DNA of 64,000 nucleotides from an uncultured Pseudomonadota bacterium (GTDB lineage: Bacteria; Pseudomonadota; Alphaproteobacteria; Rs-D84). Below, in pieces: positions 1-8,448 of this stretch (position 1 is its first letter; every line of letters begins with the position of its first letter). The position numbers and the translations under genes are program-made. Where the stretch lies: assembly GCA_947307295.1 (NCBI GenBank), contig CAMZIQ010000002.1, positions 163,290-227,289 on the forward strand, in the 5' to 3' direction. Under the pieces are notes generated by a model. The model worked only from the letters and a program-made list of their open reading frames with translations, searched no databases and was not told the DNA's origin.

Positions 1-171
1 AAATTTGATAGACATTGTGATGGAACTAAATACGGCAGATATTTGTATCCTTTTCCGTGTTTTTATATAAATCATCAAAAGATTTGCAGCGATGGAAATA
101 ATGATGGCACATATAAATTGTGCAGAAAAATATTTGATGTTTGCCAACAAGAATTATTAAAACAAAAATAA
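1..171 (+). CDS. C-terminal fragment of a Cys-rich protein (start outside window)
   Basis: Frame 1 is open from base 1 to TAA at 169-171 (KFDRHCDGTKYGRYLYPFPCFYINHQKICSDGNNDGTYKLCRKIFDVCQQELLKQK), followed by a hairpin terminator. Confidence 0.6.
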   Translation, partial: KFDRHCDGTKYGRYLYPFPCFYINHQKICSDGNNDGTYKLCRKIFDVCQQELLKQK

Positions 172-173
172 AA

Positions 174-197
174 AACGCCATTGTGGCGTTTTTTATT
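174..197. terminator. Bidirectional hairpin terminator
   Basis: aaaacgccattgtggcgttttttattt between convergent genes. Confidence 0.75.
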
Positions 198-1231
198 TAG
201 TTCCTTGGTCTTGGATGAGTCGCACTATATATTAATGTATCAACATGTTCCAAAGATTTTCTAATTGCTTTTTCTTGTTCTTGTTGTTGTTTTAAATTTG
301 ATTGTTCAGCACTTAAATCGCCCGGTTCTTCATATTCACTTAATTCTTCAATACGATATTCTGTTTCCAATATTTCATCAGCCTTGGCAGCAAGTTCTTT
401 TTCTAAACGCTTTTTGTCTTTTCTATATTCAGACAATTTTTCTCTGTCGCCAACAATTTTTGTTTTGATAAAATTTTCAGCTTCTTCGTATTCAGACATA
501 AATAATACGTCGTTTAATTTGGTTTGCATTTCATCAAAATTAGTTATCTTAATCGGTCTGATTAATTTAGAAATTGATTCGCCATTTCTTTCGTTTATAT
601 CTATTTGTTCGTGCCTTGCTATTACAACTTTTGCAATCGTATCACGATATTTTGCATGTTTAAAATCATCAAGATTTTGCATAGCAATCAGCTTGATACT
701 TCTTCTTAAAAAATCTAGCATTATATATGCTTCGTTTGGTATAGGGTTGCCGTTCGCTTCTGATGGATATACGGTTGTAATCATCAGAGAAGTATCTTTT
801 AGAAAACCATTTTTCCAAAAATTTATATCATATCTGTGTGCTTTGCGTAAAAATCTGGATAAATATGCTTGGATTCCAGATAATGTTTCAAAACCATCAT
901 TTGCTAAATCTAATCTTGTGTCTATAAAACCATCCAATGAATTTTTACCATCAAAAACAAAAGGTGATTTATATCCAAAGCGTATTGGGTTATAAGACAT
1001 TTCATGCCAAAGCGCATTACAAATATCATCAACAGAAAGAACACCTATATTTAATTTTTGTGGGGCGTTTTGATAAGATTCATTTAATTCGCGTGGTGAC
1101 CAGTTTCCAAAATATTTACGTGTGGCATCAAATTTGACGATTTCTCTGATAAGTTTTTCTTCACGATTGGAAAAAGGCTTGGTTTGTTTGGGTTGTTTTT
1201 TATTGTTTTTTGGTTTTTTGGCCCACGTCAT
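197..1231 (-). CDS. Hypothetical protein, coiled-coil C-terminal half
   Basis: 344-aa ORF; charged heptad-like region near the C terminus; no family recognised. Confidence 0.8.
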   Translation of the reverse strand: MTWAKKPKNNKKQPKQTKPFSNREEKLIREIVKFDATRKYFGNWSPRELNESYQNAPQKLNIGVLSVDDICNALWHEMSYNPIRFGYKSPFVFDGKNSLDGFIDTRLDLANDGFETLSGIQAYLSRFLRKAHRYDINFWKNGFLKDTSLMITTVYPSEANGNPIPNEAYIMLDFLRRSIKLIAMQNLDDFKHAKYRDTIAKVVIARHEQIDINERNGESISKLIRPIKITNFDEMQTKLNDVLFMSEYEEAENFIKTKIVGDREKLSEYRKDKKRLEKELAAKADEILETEYRIEELSEYEEPGDLSAEQSNLKQQQEQEKAIRKSLEHVDTLIYSATHPRPRN

Positions 1232-1311
1232 TTTGAATCCTTTTTTTCTTTACTTCTAATATAATACATTTTGTTCTTTTGTCAATCTGTAATAGAAAAT
1301 AAAATATATTT

Positions 1312-1785
1312 CTATATTCCCAGAAAATATTTAGCACATTGACCGATTGCAAAAGCGATTATTGATACGCTGGTGCATATAATTAGCATTTCGTAAAAGT
1401 GTTTGTAAAAAAGGTTTCGTCTGTAAAAAACAAAGTTAAACAAGTAAATTATAAGTATAGCTATAATAAAAACTGAAATAAGAGCCATAATTCTATTGTA
1501 AAATATAAAAAAAGGCAAAATTAATAAAGCACAAGTTGTCATATATGCGCTGGCAGTATAAATGGCTGCGCGTATCGCGTTTACGCGGTTTACGGCTTTG
1601 ACAGCCAGATAATTCGCGGCACCCATGGATAAAGACGCGGTAATAGACGAAATTATACACGAAATCACGATAATATTTGTGTTTGCAAAAGCAACGTAAA
1701 GCCCTGCAATCATACCTGTCAAAGACACAATCGCATCATGCATACCCAAAATAATCGCAGATTTAGAATCAAATTTTTGTTGCAT
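1312..1785 (-). CDS. VIT1/CCC1-family transporter-like membrane protein
   Basis: 157 aa; N-terminal GMHDAIVSLTGMIAGLYVAFANTN and SMGAANYLAVKA resemble VIT1/CCC1 (Fe/Mn transporter) motifs. Confidence 0.7.
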   Translation of the reverse strand: MQQKFDSKSAIILGMHDAIVSLTGMIAGLYVAFANTNIIVISCIISSITASLSMGAANYLAVKAVNRVNAIRAAIYTASAYMTTCALLILPFFIFYNRIMALISVFIIAILIIYLFNFVFYRRNLFYKHFYEMLIICTSVSIIAFAIGQCAKYFLGI

Positions 1786-1984
1786 AACAATTAAAATATC
1801 ACAGCCTCGATATTTTTACCGTAGGCAAAAAAGCATTTTTTTAGTTGACAATGTAATTTTTTGTGCAACAATAGACCCGTAAACTAAATAAACAAACAAC
1901 TCAATCGCATGGTTTTTCCTTGCATATTTATAAATATGTTTTATGATAAACTTGCGAGAGAGAACAAACGAAAAGGCTAAATAA

Positions 1985-2371
1985 ATGAAAAAATTTGTTC
2001 TTTTTTCTTTGATTGCAGCATTGTTTGCTAATGTTGCAGTGGCAGATATGTATCGTGAAACAGTTAATGATTGTGATGAAGCTGAAATGCGTGCTGCTTT
2101 GGATCGTGCTACACGTGACAATCGCGCAGTTATCACAATTGTAGAATGTGACAATGGTATCGTTCGCACAACTACTCAACCAAGAAAAGTTGCTGCTAAA
2201 CCAGCGGTTAATGCTTGCGGTTGTGTCGCATGTGGTTGTGATACCCAAGAAGAAGTCGTAAAACGTGAATATTTTGTTCGTGAAACAGTTCAACAATATA
2301 AACCAGTTGTTCAATATGTTCCAGCTGGCACATATACACGTGTAAAACCAACTTGCACAACAGGTTGTTAA
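1985..2371 (+). CDS. Small secreted Cys-containing protein
   Basis: Signal peptide MKKFVLFSLIAALFANVAVA; Cys pairs CGCVACGC and a C-terminal TCTTGC. Confidence 0.75.
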   Translation: MKKFVLFSLIAALFANVAVADMYRETVNDCDEAEMRAALDRATRDNRAVITIVECDNGIVRTTTQPRKVAAKPAVNACGCVACGCDTQEEVVKREYFVRETVQQYKPVVQYVPAGTYTRVKPTCTTGC

Positions 2372-2390
2372 TTTAAAACAGGATTTATCT

Positions 2391-2603
2391 ATGGTTCCAT
2401 CCGGAGATTATTTTGACAGCGAACAAGGACCAGGTTGCGGTACAGTAGTGGCAACATTTTTGCTGGGTACGGTACTTTTGTTTGTCACTTGTTTCGGGAT
2501 GAGTGCTTTGGGTAGACATAACGACAAAGTCAAAGCTATTCAGAAACAAGAAGTTAAGTATCAACAAAGGACTATGGATACTATAACTGTTAAAACTAGA
2601 TAA
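2391..2603 (+). CDS. Small single-TM protein (type A, copy 1)
   Basis: 70 aa, one hydrophobic segment, C terminus RTMDTITVKTR similar to those of 2654-2884 and 3313-3585. Confidence 0.7.
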   Translation: MVPSGDYFDSEQGPGCGTVVATFLLGTVLLFVTCFGMSALGRHNDKVKAIQKQEVKYQQRTMDTITVKTR

Positions 2604-2606
2604 AAG

Positions 2607-2656
2607 ACATCACTATTTAGTGATGTTTTTTATTATAATCAAAGGGGTAAAATATG
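2607..2656 (+). repeat. Terminator plus leader cassette, copy 1
   Basis: acatcactatttagtgatgttttttattataatcaaaggggtaaaatatg, identical to 2887-2936. Confidence 0.9.
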
Positions 2657-2884
2657 TACGGACCAGAAGATAATGTAGATATAGATTTTAATAATAGTAA
2701 TGTAAGAAAATCTGTTTGGACAGCAGCGGCAGTTATGATAGGGGCTTCGGCTGTTGTTATAGCTGGAATTTTTATTAAAAATAAAATAACAGCTGGTTCA
2801 CAAAACAATAATACAGAACAAATTACAAATATTGATACTTTGCGAAACCACAGTATTGATACTGTTAATATAAAACAAAGATAA
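2654..2884 (+). CDS. Small single-TM protein (type A, copy 2)
   Basis: 76 aa, one TM, C terminus HSIDTVNIKQR. Confidence 0.75.
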   Translation: MYGPEDNVDIDFNNSNVRKSVWTAAAVMIGASAVVIAGIFIKNKITAGSQNNNTEQITNIDTLRNHSIDTVNIKQR

Positions 2885-2886
2885 AA

Positions 2887-2936
2887 ACATCACTATTTAG
2901 TGATGTTTTTTATTATAATCAAAGGGGTAAAATATG
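2887..2936 (+). repeat. Terminator plus leader cassette, copy 2
   Basis: Identical to 2607-2656. Confidence 0.9.
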
Positions 2937-3287
2937 TCGCTTTATGAATACAATATTCTTAAAAAACGAATAGAAAAAATCGGTGAAGAATTATATGATA
3001 AAAAAACTGAATTTAACAGGTCTTCGCTTCCCATTGGGCAGGGTACATGTTTAAACGAATATACAACAAGTCTACCATCGTATAGTGAGTGGGAATCTAG
3101 TATAGAAATAAATCGTTCTGTGAAATGTCCAGAAATGTTGCGTGCTGGCGGATGTACCAAGACTGATTGTCCAGGATATAAAAACTATAAAGAATACATT
3201 GATATTCAAAGAAGGTTTGATTATGAGATTGCAAAATTGGATAATTTTCCATTTTGGTTTCGCATAAATCCACCAAAAGTAAAATAA
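2934..3287 (+). CDS. Soluble Cys-motif protein (type B, copy 1)
   Basis: 117 aa; motif CPEMLRAGGCTKTDCPGYKNY shared with 3602-3985. Confidence 0.75.
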   Translation: MSLYEYNILKKRIEKIGEELYDKKTEFNRSSLPIGQGTCLNEYTTSLPSYSEWESSIEINRSVKCPEMLRAGGCTKTDCPGYKNYKEYIDIQRRFDYEIAKLDNFPFWFRINPPKVK

Positions 3288-3312
3288 AAAACAATAGCCA
3301 AAGGAGTAAATA

Positions 3313-3585
3313 ATGTCCGATTTAGAAAATATGGATCCAGATTTTACAGATGACAGAAGTTGTAAAGAAAAATTAAAAGATCTTCTTTTTTGCAGCTTAA
3401 TAGCAGGTGTTGCGATTATAGTGGTTGTTGGTAGTAGCTTATTGATAGAAGAAGCTTATTACGCAATAAAAAATCATACAGTCAAACATACTGAACAACC
3501 GCAAAATCAGACTAATTCAATAGATACGATAAAAATAAAAAATTATTCTGATACTGTAAAACAAATAAAAACAATTCAAAGATAA
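3313..3585 (+). CDS. Small single-TM protein (type A, copy 3)
   Basis: 90 aa, one TM; tail NSIDTIKIKNYSDTVKQIKTIQR. Confidence 0.7.
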   Translation: MSDLENMDPDFTDDRSCKEKLKDLLFCSLIAGVAIIVVVGSSLLIEEAYYAIKNHTVKHTEQPQNQTNSIDTIKIKNYSDTVKQIKTIQR

Positions 3586-3601
3586 AAAAACGAGAAACAG
3601 C

Positions 3602-3985
3602 ATGAACATAGCAAAAATAATGAAAGAATACAGACTTCAAAAAAATCGCGTTCATTTAACACGTGGCGTTTTGCAAATAATGTCAGATCGAATAGTTTGG
3701 TCAAGATATCTCGAGCCTGGCGAATCTTATACAAAAACGAATAATATGTGTATTTACTGTTTTGTTTCTTCACAAACAATCGGTGAACATCTATGTACTT
3801 ACAAGCGTTTTGAATATTGCCCACATTTTGAACAAAAAGATGGTTGTAAAAAAACAGATTGCCCAGGATATAAAAACTATGTCAATTATTGCGAAGCACT
3901 AGATGACAATGAAGTTGAAGAAGAAAAATTAAATTCATATCCGTTATGGGTCAGATTTTTAGGACTTTTTCAAAGAAACAAATAA
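3602..3985 (+). CDS. Soluble Cys-motif protein (type B, copy 2)
   Basis: 127 aa; motif CPHFEQKDGCKKTDCPGYKNY. Confidence 0.75.
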   Translation: MNIAKIMKEYRLQKNRVHLTRGVLQIMSDRIVWSRYLEPGESYTKTNNMCIYCFVSSQTIGEHLCTYKRFEYCPHFEQKDGCKKTDCPGYKNYVNYCEALDDNEVEEEKLNSYPLWVRFLGLFQRNK

Positions 3986-4047
3986 TATCGTTTGATTAAG
4001 ATAATATTTGTGTAATAATCCCCATTATAAAATATAGGGATGAAGTA

Positions 4048-4764
4048 ATGTTTGCATTGCCTTTTTATATTTCGAATCTTATGGCGTGCTTTGTTAAAGT
4101 GCAAAGTCAAAGACACGCATTGCGTGGACGTGTTAACAGTTTTTTATACACACCAGTAATGTCACGATTTATCAGAAAAACTTTTGGTGAAAAAACAAAA
4201 ACTGTAAAATTTGTGCGTCAACATACACCCAGCCGTTTTGTCTGTGTTGTCAATGATAAATATTTTGTAAAAATATTCAAAAAAAATATGGGAAAACGTT
4301 TAAAGAATTTTGAATTTTTGGTGAATTATGTTGCTGATTTTATTGATGTTAAAATTCCAAAAGTTTATGCATCCAATAATAAACACATGTATGTCACAAA
4401 ATTTATAAAAGGGCGCAGTATTTATGATTTTGATAAAGAATTTGTATTAAAACATGAAAAAAAATTATTAAATCAGGTTGATAAAATAATTTCTGATTTA
4501 CAATCAATCGATGTTCATAAAATACCAAACGCAGAACGTTTTTGTGTTGCGCTGGAAGCTACATCTAAAAAAGCAATGCCAGAATCATTGACGGATGATA
4601 GTGTTTTGGCACATTGTGATATGAACGTCAGAAATTTTTTGTTTGATAAAGATTTTAATATCTGTGGGCTTATAGATTTTGACAGTTTGTGCATAACCAA
4701 TGACCATGGCAAAGATAAACAAATCTTTATGAAATATTGGAATCGATACAAAGAAGCAAAATAA
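4048..4764 (+). CDS. Protein-kinase-like / aminoglycoside-choline phosphotransferase fold protein
   Basis: 238 aa with AHCDMNVRNFLFD and ICGLIDFDSL resembling the catalytic HxDxxxxN and IDF(D/E) motifs of APH/choline-kinase/RIO-like kinases. Confidence 0.7.
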   Translation: MFALPFYISNLMACFVKVQSQRHALRGRVNSFLYTPVMSRFIRKTFGEKTKTVKFVRQHTPSRFVCVVNDKYFVKIFKKNMGKRLKNFEFLVNYVADFIDVKIPKVYASNNKHMYVTKFIKGRSIYDFDKEFVLKHEKKLLNQVDKIISDLQSIDVHKIPNAERFCVALEATSKKAMPESLTDDSVLAHCDMNVRNFLFDKDFNICGLIDFDSLCITNDHGKDKQIFMKYWNRYKEAK

Positions 4765-4771
4765 AATCAAA

Positions 4772-4800
4772 CCCCGCTGGAATGAATCAGCGGGGTTTTT
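4772..4800. terminator. Bidirectional terminator
   Basis: ccccgctggaatgaatcagcggggttttt: 8-bp GC stem. Confidence 0.85.
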
Positions 4801-4892
4801 GCAACGCCCCGAACCACGGTAGTGGGACATTGTTGGTCTACAACTCAGGTCACCGTCGATATCAATCTTTGGGCCTGCCGTGTAAGTAGACA
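4772..4892 (-). ncRNA. Candidate structured small RNA (possibly 6S-like; unproven)
   Basis: GC-rich non-ORF sequence in AT-rich DNA on the minus strand (gtctacttacacggcaggcccaaag...gacctgagttgtagacc...tcccactaccgtggttcggggcgttgc) with a CATAAT -10-like box upstream, a gtctac/gtagac stem and a terminator at its 3' end. Confidence 0.4.
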
Positions 4893-4947
4893 TTTGTATT
4901 ATGTTTTATTTTGATTGTTTTTGCCACAGGTACGTATTCTTAAAATG

Positions 4948-5502
4948 CTAGAATCTATACCCAATTGCCAGACCTGCGAAATTGAATCCTTCGTTAACGG
5001 CGGTAAAATTACCATTGGAAAAATGCATAGTAAATATTTCAAAATGCCAATTGTCCGCGAAGTTTTTTCCGATAAAAACTTTTTCTTCAAAGACCAGACG
5101 GCTTTCGACCCATCTGTCCATGCTGTCACGCATAAAAGGACCGATACCAATACCCATATACCATCCGTCATATTGCAACAAAGCGCTGTCGATAGAAATG
5201 CCGATGCCTAAAAAACTTAGGCCAGAACTAGATTTATATGCGAAATTGCTTCCGATGTTAAGATTTAATCTGGAATCCAATCTAAAAAATTTCATAGGTT
5301 GACTGTATTGTGCCATTATAAAAGTTTGTGGATTAAAATCCCAAATGCCGGGCTGAACCAGTTTTAACAAAGAACCGGAACCGGTGCCTTGGGCAGCATA
5401 AAGTGTCAAAGAATTAATTTTATCACCGAAAAATACATTGTTTTCTGCATATGCTGATTCAAGACATAAAAACAGCGCTGCAATAGAAATAACTTTTTTC
5501 AT
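4948..5502 (-). CDS. PagL-like lipid A deacylase / acyloxyacyl hydrolase-like outer-membrane protein
   Basis: Signal peptide, beta-barrel-like alternation, HFSNGNFTAVNEGFNFAGLAIGYRF terminal segment resembling the PagL His-x-Ser-Asn catalytic region. Confidence 0.65.
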   Translation of the reverse strand: MKKVISIAALFLCLESAYAENNVFFGDKINSLTLYAAQGTGSGSLLKLVQPGIWDFNPQTFIMAQYSQPMKFFRLDSRLNLNIGSNFAYKSSSGLSFLGIGISIDSALLQYDGWYMGIGIGPFMRDSMDRWVESRLVFEEKVFIGKNFADNWHFEIFTMHFSNGNFTAVNEGFNFAGLAIGYRF

Positions 5503-5702
5503 GATAATTCCTTTTTTTTGTGATTATAATATTTTTATTTTTTCTGTCTAATGAAATGTCAAAGATTTTATGCCTTTTGATTAATTTTTGTTGTTTACAG
5601 AATCTGTTAAACATGTTATAATTTATATTAAGTAAGGAAGTATTACGCGCGAATTGCCCAGATTTGTGGGCTTTTGTGTGTGATAAGACATAGGAGATTT
5701 TC

Positions 5703-8300
5703 ATGACATTTCGTATAAATGCCAATTCTTGTAAAAATGCAATGGGGACTGTATTTTTATTAGCAGCTGCATTTTTTGTCTGTTCAACATTGGTTTCGAT
5801 GCGTTCGGTATTTGCTGATCCGATTGTTGATACGGGTGCCGCGATGCAAAAATCTGGTCGTACATCACCACGTGCAACGGCGAATAATCGTGCTAATGTG
5901 GCGCGTACAACGACATCACGTGCAACTTCGGCAAAGGCTACACGTTCCACAACATCAAGAAGCACGACAAATCGCACAACATCTGCAACGACTAATCGTG
6001 CGGTTGCTTCTCGTGGAATTGCATCAAAGCGTGGAACGAATACGGTCAATCGTAATGTCGTATCTAGAAATAATACAACAACTAATCGTACGACAAACAA
6101 TCGTGCTGTTCGTGCAAGAACAACGGCGACACCATCCCGTGTTAGTGCAACGGGAACGGTTATGTCTGCTGGTTCTCGCGCAGGAAGCACTACATATTCA
6201 TATTTGGCCAGCAAATTATACACAGGTTCATATTCAAACATCATTGATTCGACAACAGGTTTGATTTCTGCTGATGCTTATGCGAATTGTATGGAAAGTT
6301 ATTACACATGTATGGATGAAATCTGCACCGCAAGAAGCGATACTAAGGGACGCTGTTCATGCGCTGGTCGTGCAACGAATTTTCTTGAAGCCGAAGAACA
6401 ATTAGAAGCGGCAAACGAAGAATTAATCAGATTGTCTGGTCAATTGTCTTTGTTGATTTCAACCAAGGGCAAAGGCGATGATTTGGCTTCTGCATTTTCA
6501 TTGACTGATGCAGAAAAGGTTATGAATTGCGTATCATACAAAGAAGCAACAGATAAAACAAAATGGTGCGAAGAACATCCAACGTTTAATGCAGACGGTT
6601 CAACGGCGGCATGTGCAATGCCATCTTATTGCACCAGTTCTGGCAACAGTTTTGGTTTTGATATTAAAAACATAGATGGTTCATCGTCTGATATATTGGC
6701 TCAATTACAGGCATGGGCGGATGCAAAAGATTTGGCGAAACAATATACATCCGAAGATAATACAACTTTGACATCAAATATTAATCGTCTTACTACTGTG
6801 ATTAACAATTTGTCTTATATAACAACTACGACTGATACCACGACGATTGATACAATGGCTAATAAATGGGGGTATAAGTTGTTTGAATATGCCCATAATA
6901 ATGTTTGTGGACGTGTTTTGGATTCTTGCTTTAACGGAATTTACGAAGCATGCGGACAACCTGTATCGGTACGTGATTCAGACGGTAAAACACATAACAA
7001 ATGTGCAAATGGTGCAACTTCGTCTTGTCCATTTAATTACAACAGCTATATTTCCGTAGAAACATCCGGGGATAAGGCTGGTGATGTAAAATTGAATGAA
7101 CGCGGTTCTGGAACTACGACAAGTGCATCTTCTGCATCATGTTTTGGTTATACCACGGCATCTGTATCAACCACAGGAACAAGATCGGTGACAACATCAT
7201 CATCTGATCCATATTATGCGTTGCGTGGACCTGTTGCGGATGCACGTCGTTCAATTATGCAGAAATATTTGTTGGATGCGAATGCGGCATGCGATACTTA
7301 TGGTGCTGCGTTGAAACAAACTGCACAGAATATAAATTATCAAAAGATTGCTGCGGAACAGGCTTTGCAGGCTAAACGTCTTGAATTCAAACAAGAAGCA
7401 GAATCAACCACTTTGGCTGAAGCTACTACCGCTGCGACAAACTTTGATGAATGTTTATCTGAATTGATTGATTGCTATGAAACACAATCAGATAATACAA
7501 CATCTGGCGGTGCAAAATGGACCGAAGCACGTGTTAAAACATACTGTGCCCAAATATCTCAGGTTCCACATTGCTATGAAACGATGATTTGTAATCCATC
7601 AACGGCACAATTCCATGCTGTAATTGAATTACCAGACAGCACGAATTGCTTTAACAGCCAAGATTATACCAAAAACACATGTAGAAACATCGTGACAATC
7701 AGTGAAATCTTGTACGGTGCATCTTCATGGTATAATAACATAGACCCTGAAAAATACGGCAGTTCTACCGATATGCGTGAACAATGCTTACGCGATGCAG
7801 GTGTCACAAGTATCCGTACATGGAAACGTGAAACATCACAGTATACAGAATGCACATTGGCTGAATTGGCTGCCAAAGATGCAAACGCAAGATCTGGATA
7901 CAAAGAAAATGATTCCAGCACTTGCAATTATATCACACAATGCAACAGTGGATATATTTTAAGCAATAATGAATGCGTTGCCCAAACCACAGATTGTACA
8001 TCTGAAATCGTTGGCGCTGCATCTGCAATACGTACATTAAGCAACGGAACATGGACTGCATGCACATTAAAATCATGTCAGGAAAACTACACACAATCTG
8101 GCAATACATGCGTTGCAGATACAGTAAATTGTTCAATGGCTGTTTTGAATGCTAATAACGCAACGGCTGGCACACAAACATGGAATGGTTCTTCATGGTC
8201 GTCATGTGTGTTCAGTGCATGTGCATCTGGATATGAATTATCTGGCAACACATGTGTTGAAATAGAAACAGAACCAGAATCAGAAACAGAAGAACCATAA
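5703..8300 (+). CDS. Large secreted Cys-rich protein, paralogue of the 15770-18124 product
   Basis: 865 aa; N-terminal signal or anchor, Thr/Arg-rich low-complexity segment, YANCMESYYTCMDEICTARSDTKGRCSCAGRA domain, C-terminal GY-LSGNTCV repeats. Confidence 0.85.
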   Translation: MTFRINANSCKNAMGTVFLLAAAFFVCSTLVSMRSVFADPIVDTGAAMQKSGRTSPRATANNRANVARTTTSRATSAKATRSTTSRSTTNRTTSATTNRAVASRGIASKRGTNTVNRNVVSRNNTTTNRTTNNRAVRARTTATPSRVSATGTVMSAGSRAGSTTYSYLASKLYTGSYSNIIDSTTGLISADAYANCMESYYTCMDEICTARSDTKGRCSCAGRATNFLEAEEQLEAANEELIRLSGQLSLLISTKGKGDDLASAFSLTDAEKVMNCVSYKEATDKTKWCEEHPTFNADGSTAACAMPSYCTSSGNSFGFDIKNIDGSSSDILAQLQAWADAKDLAKQYTSEDNTTLTSNINRLTTVINNLSYITTTTDTTTIDTMANKWGYKLFEYAHNNVCGRVLDSCFNGIYEACGQPVSVRDSDGKTHNKCANGATSSCPFNYNSYISVETSGDKAGDVKLNERGSGTTTSASSASCFGYTTASVSTTGTRSVTTSSSDPYYALRGPVADARRSIMQKYLLDANAACDTYGAALKQTAQNINYQKIAAEQALQAKRLEFKQEAESTTLAEATTAATNFDECLSELIDCYETQSDNTTSGGAKWTEARVKTYCAQISQVPHCYETMICNPSTAQFHAVIELPDSTNCFNSQDYTKNTCRNIVTISEILYGASSWYNNIDPEKYGSSTDMREQCLRDAGVTSIRTWKRETSQYTECTLAELAAKDANARSGYKENDSSTCNYITQCNSGYILSNNECVAQTTDCTSEIVGAASAIRTLSNGTWTACTLKSCQENYTQSGNTCVADTVNCSMAVLNANNATAGTQTWNGSSWSSCVFSACASGYELSGNTCVEIETEPESETEEP

Positions 8301-8322
8301 TAAAAAATTGGTTAAAATTATA

Positions 8323-8348
8323 ACACCCGCTAAGTCGGGTGTTTTTTA
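8323..8348 (+). terminator. Rho-independent terminator
   Basis: acacccgctaagtcgggtgttttttatt. Confidence 0.85.
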
Positions 8349-8448
8349 TTGCTTTAAATTATCTAAAACAGGTTAATAAAAATCACAGTATCAATTTTAT
8401 TCCACTTTACAGAATTTATTTTTTATGATAGAATTAAACCCAAGAGAG

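Noticed and set aside
4772-4892. tmRNA (ssrA) because of atcgacggtgacc resembling the ttcgacggg motif
   Set aside because: No T-loop/CCA half and no recognisable tag reading frame.
5459-6244. 261-aa minus-strand ORF rich in Val/Arg/Ala
   Set aside because: Antisense shadow of the low-complexity Thr/Arg-rich N terminus of the 5703-8300 gene; composition looks artefactual.
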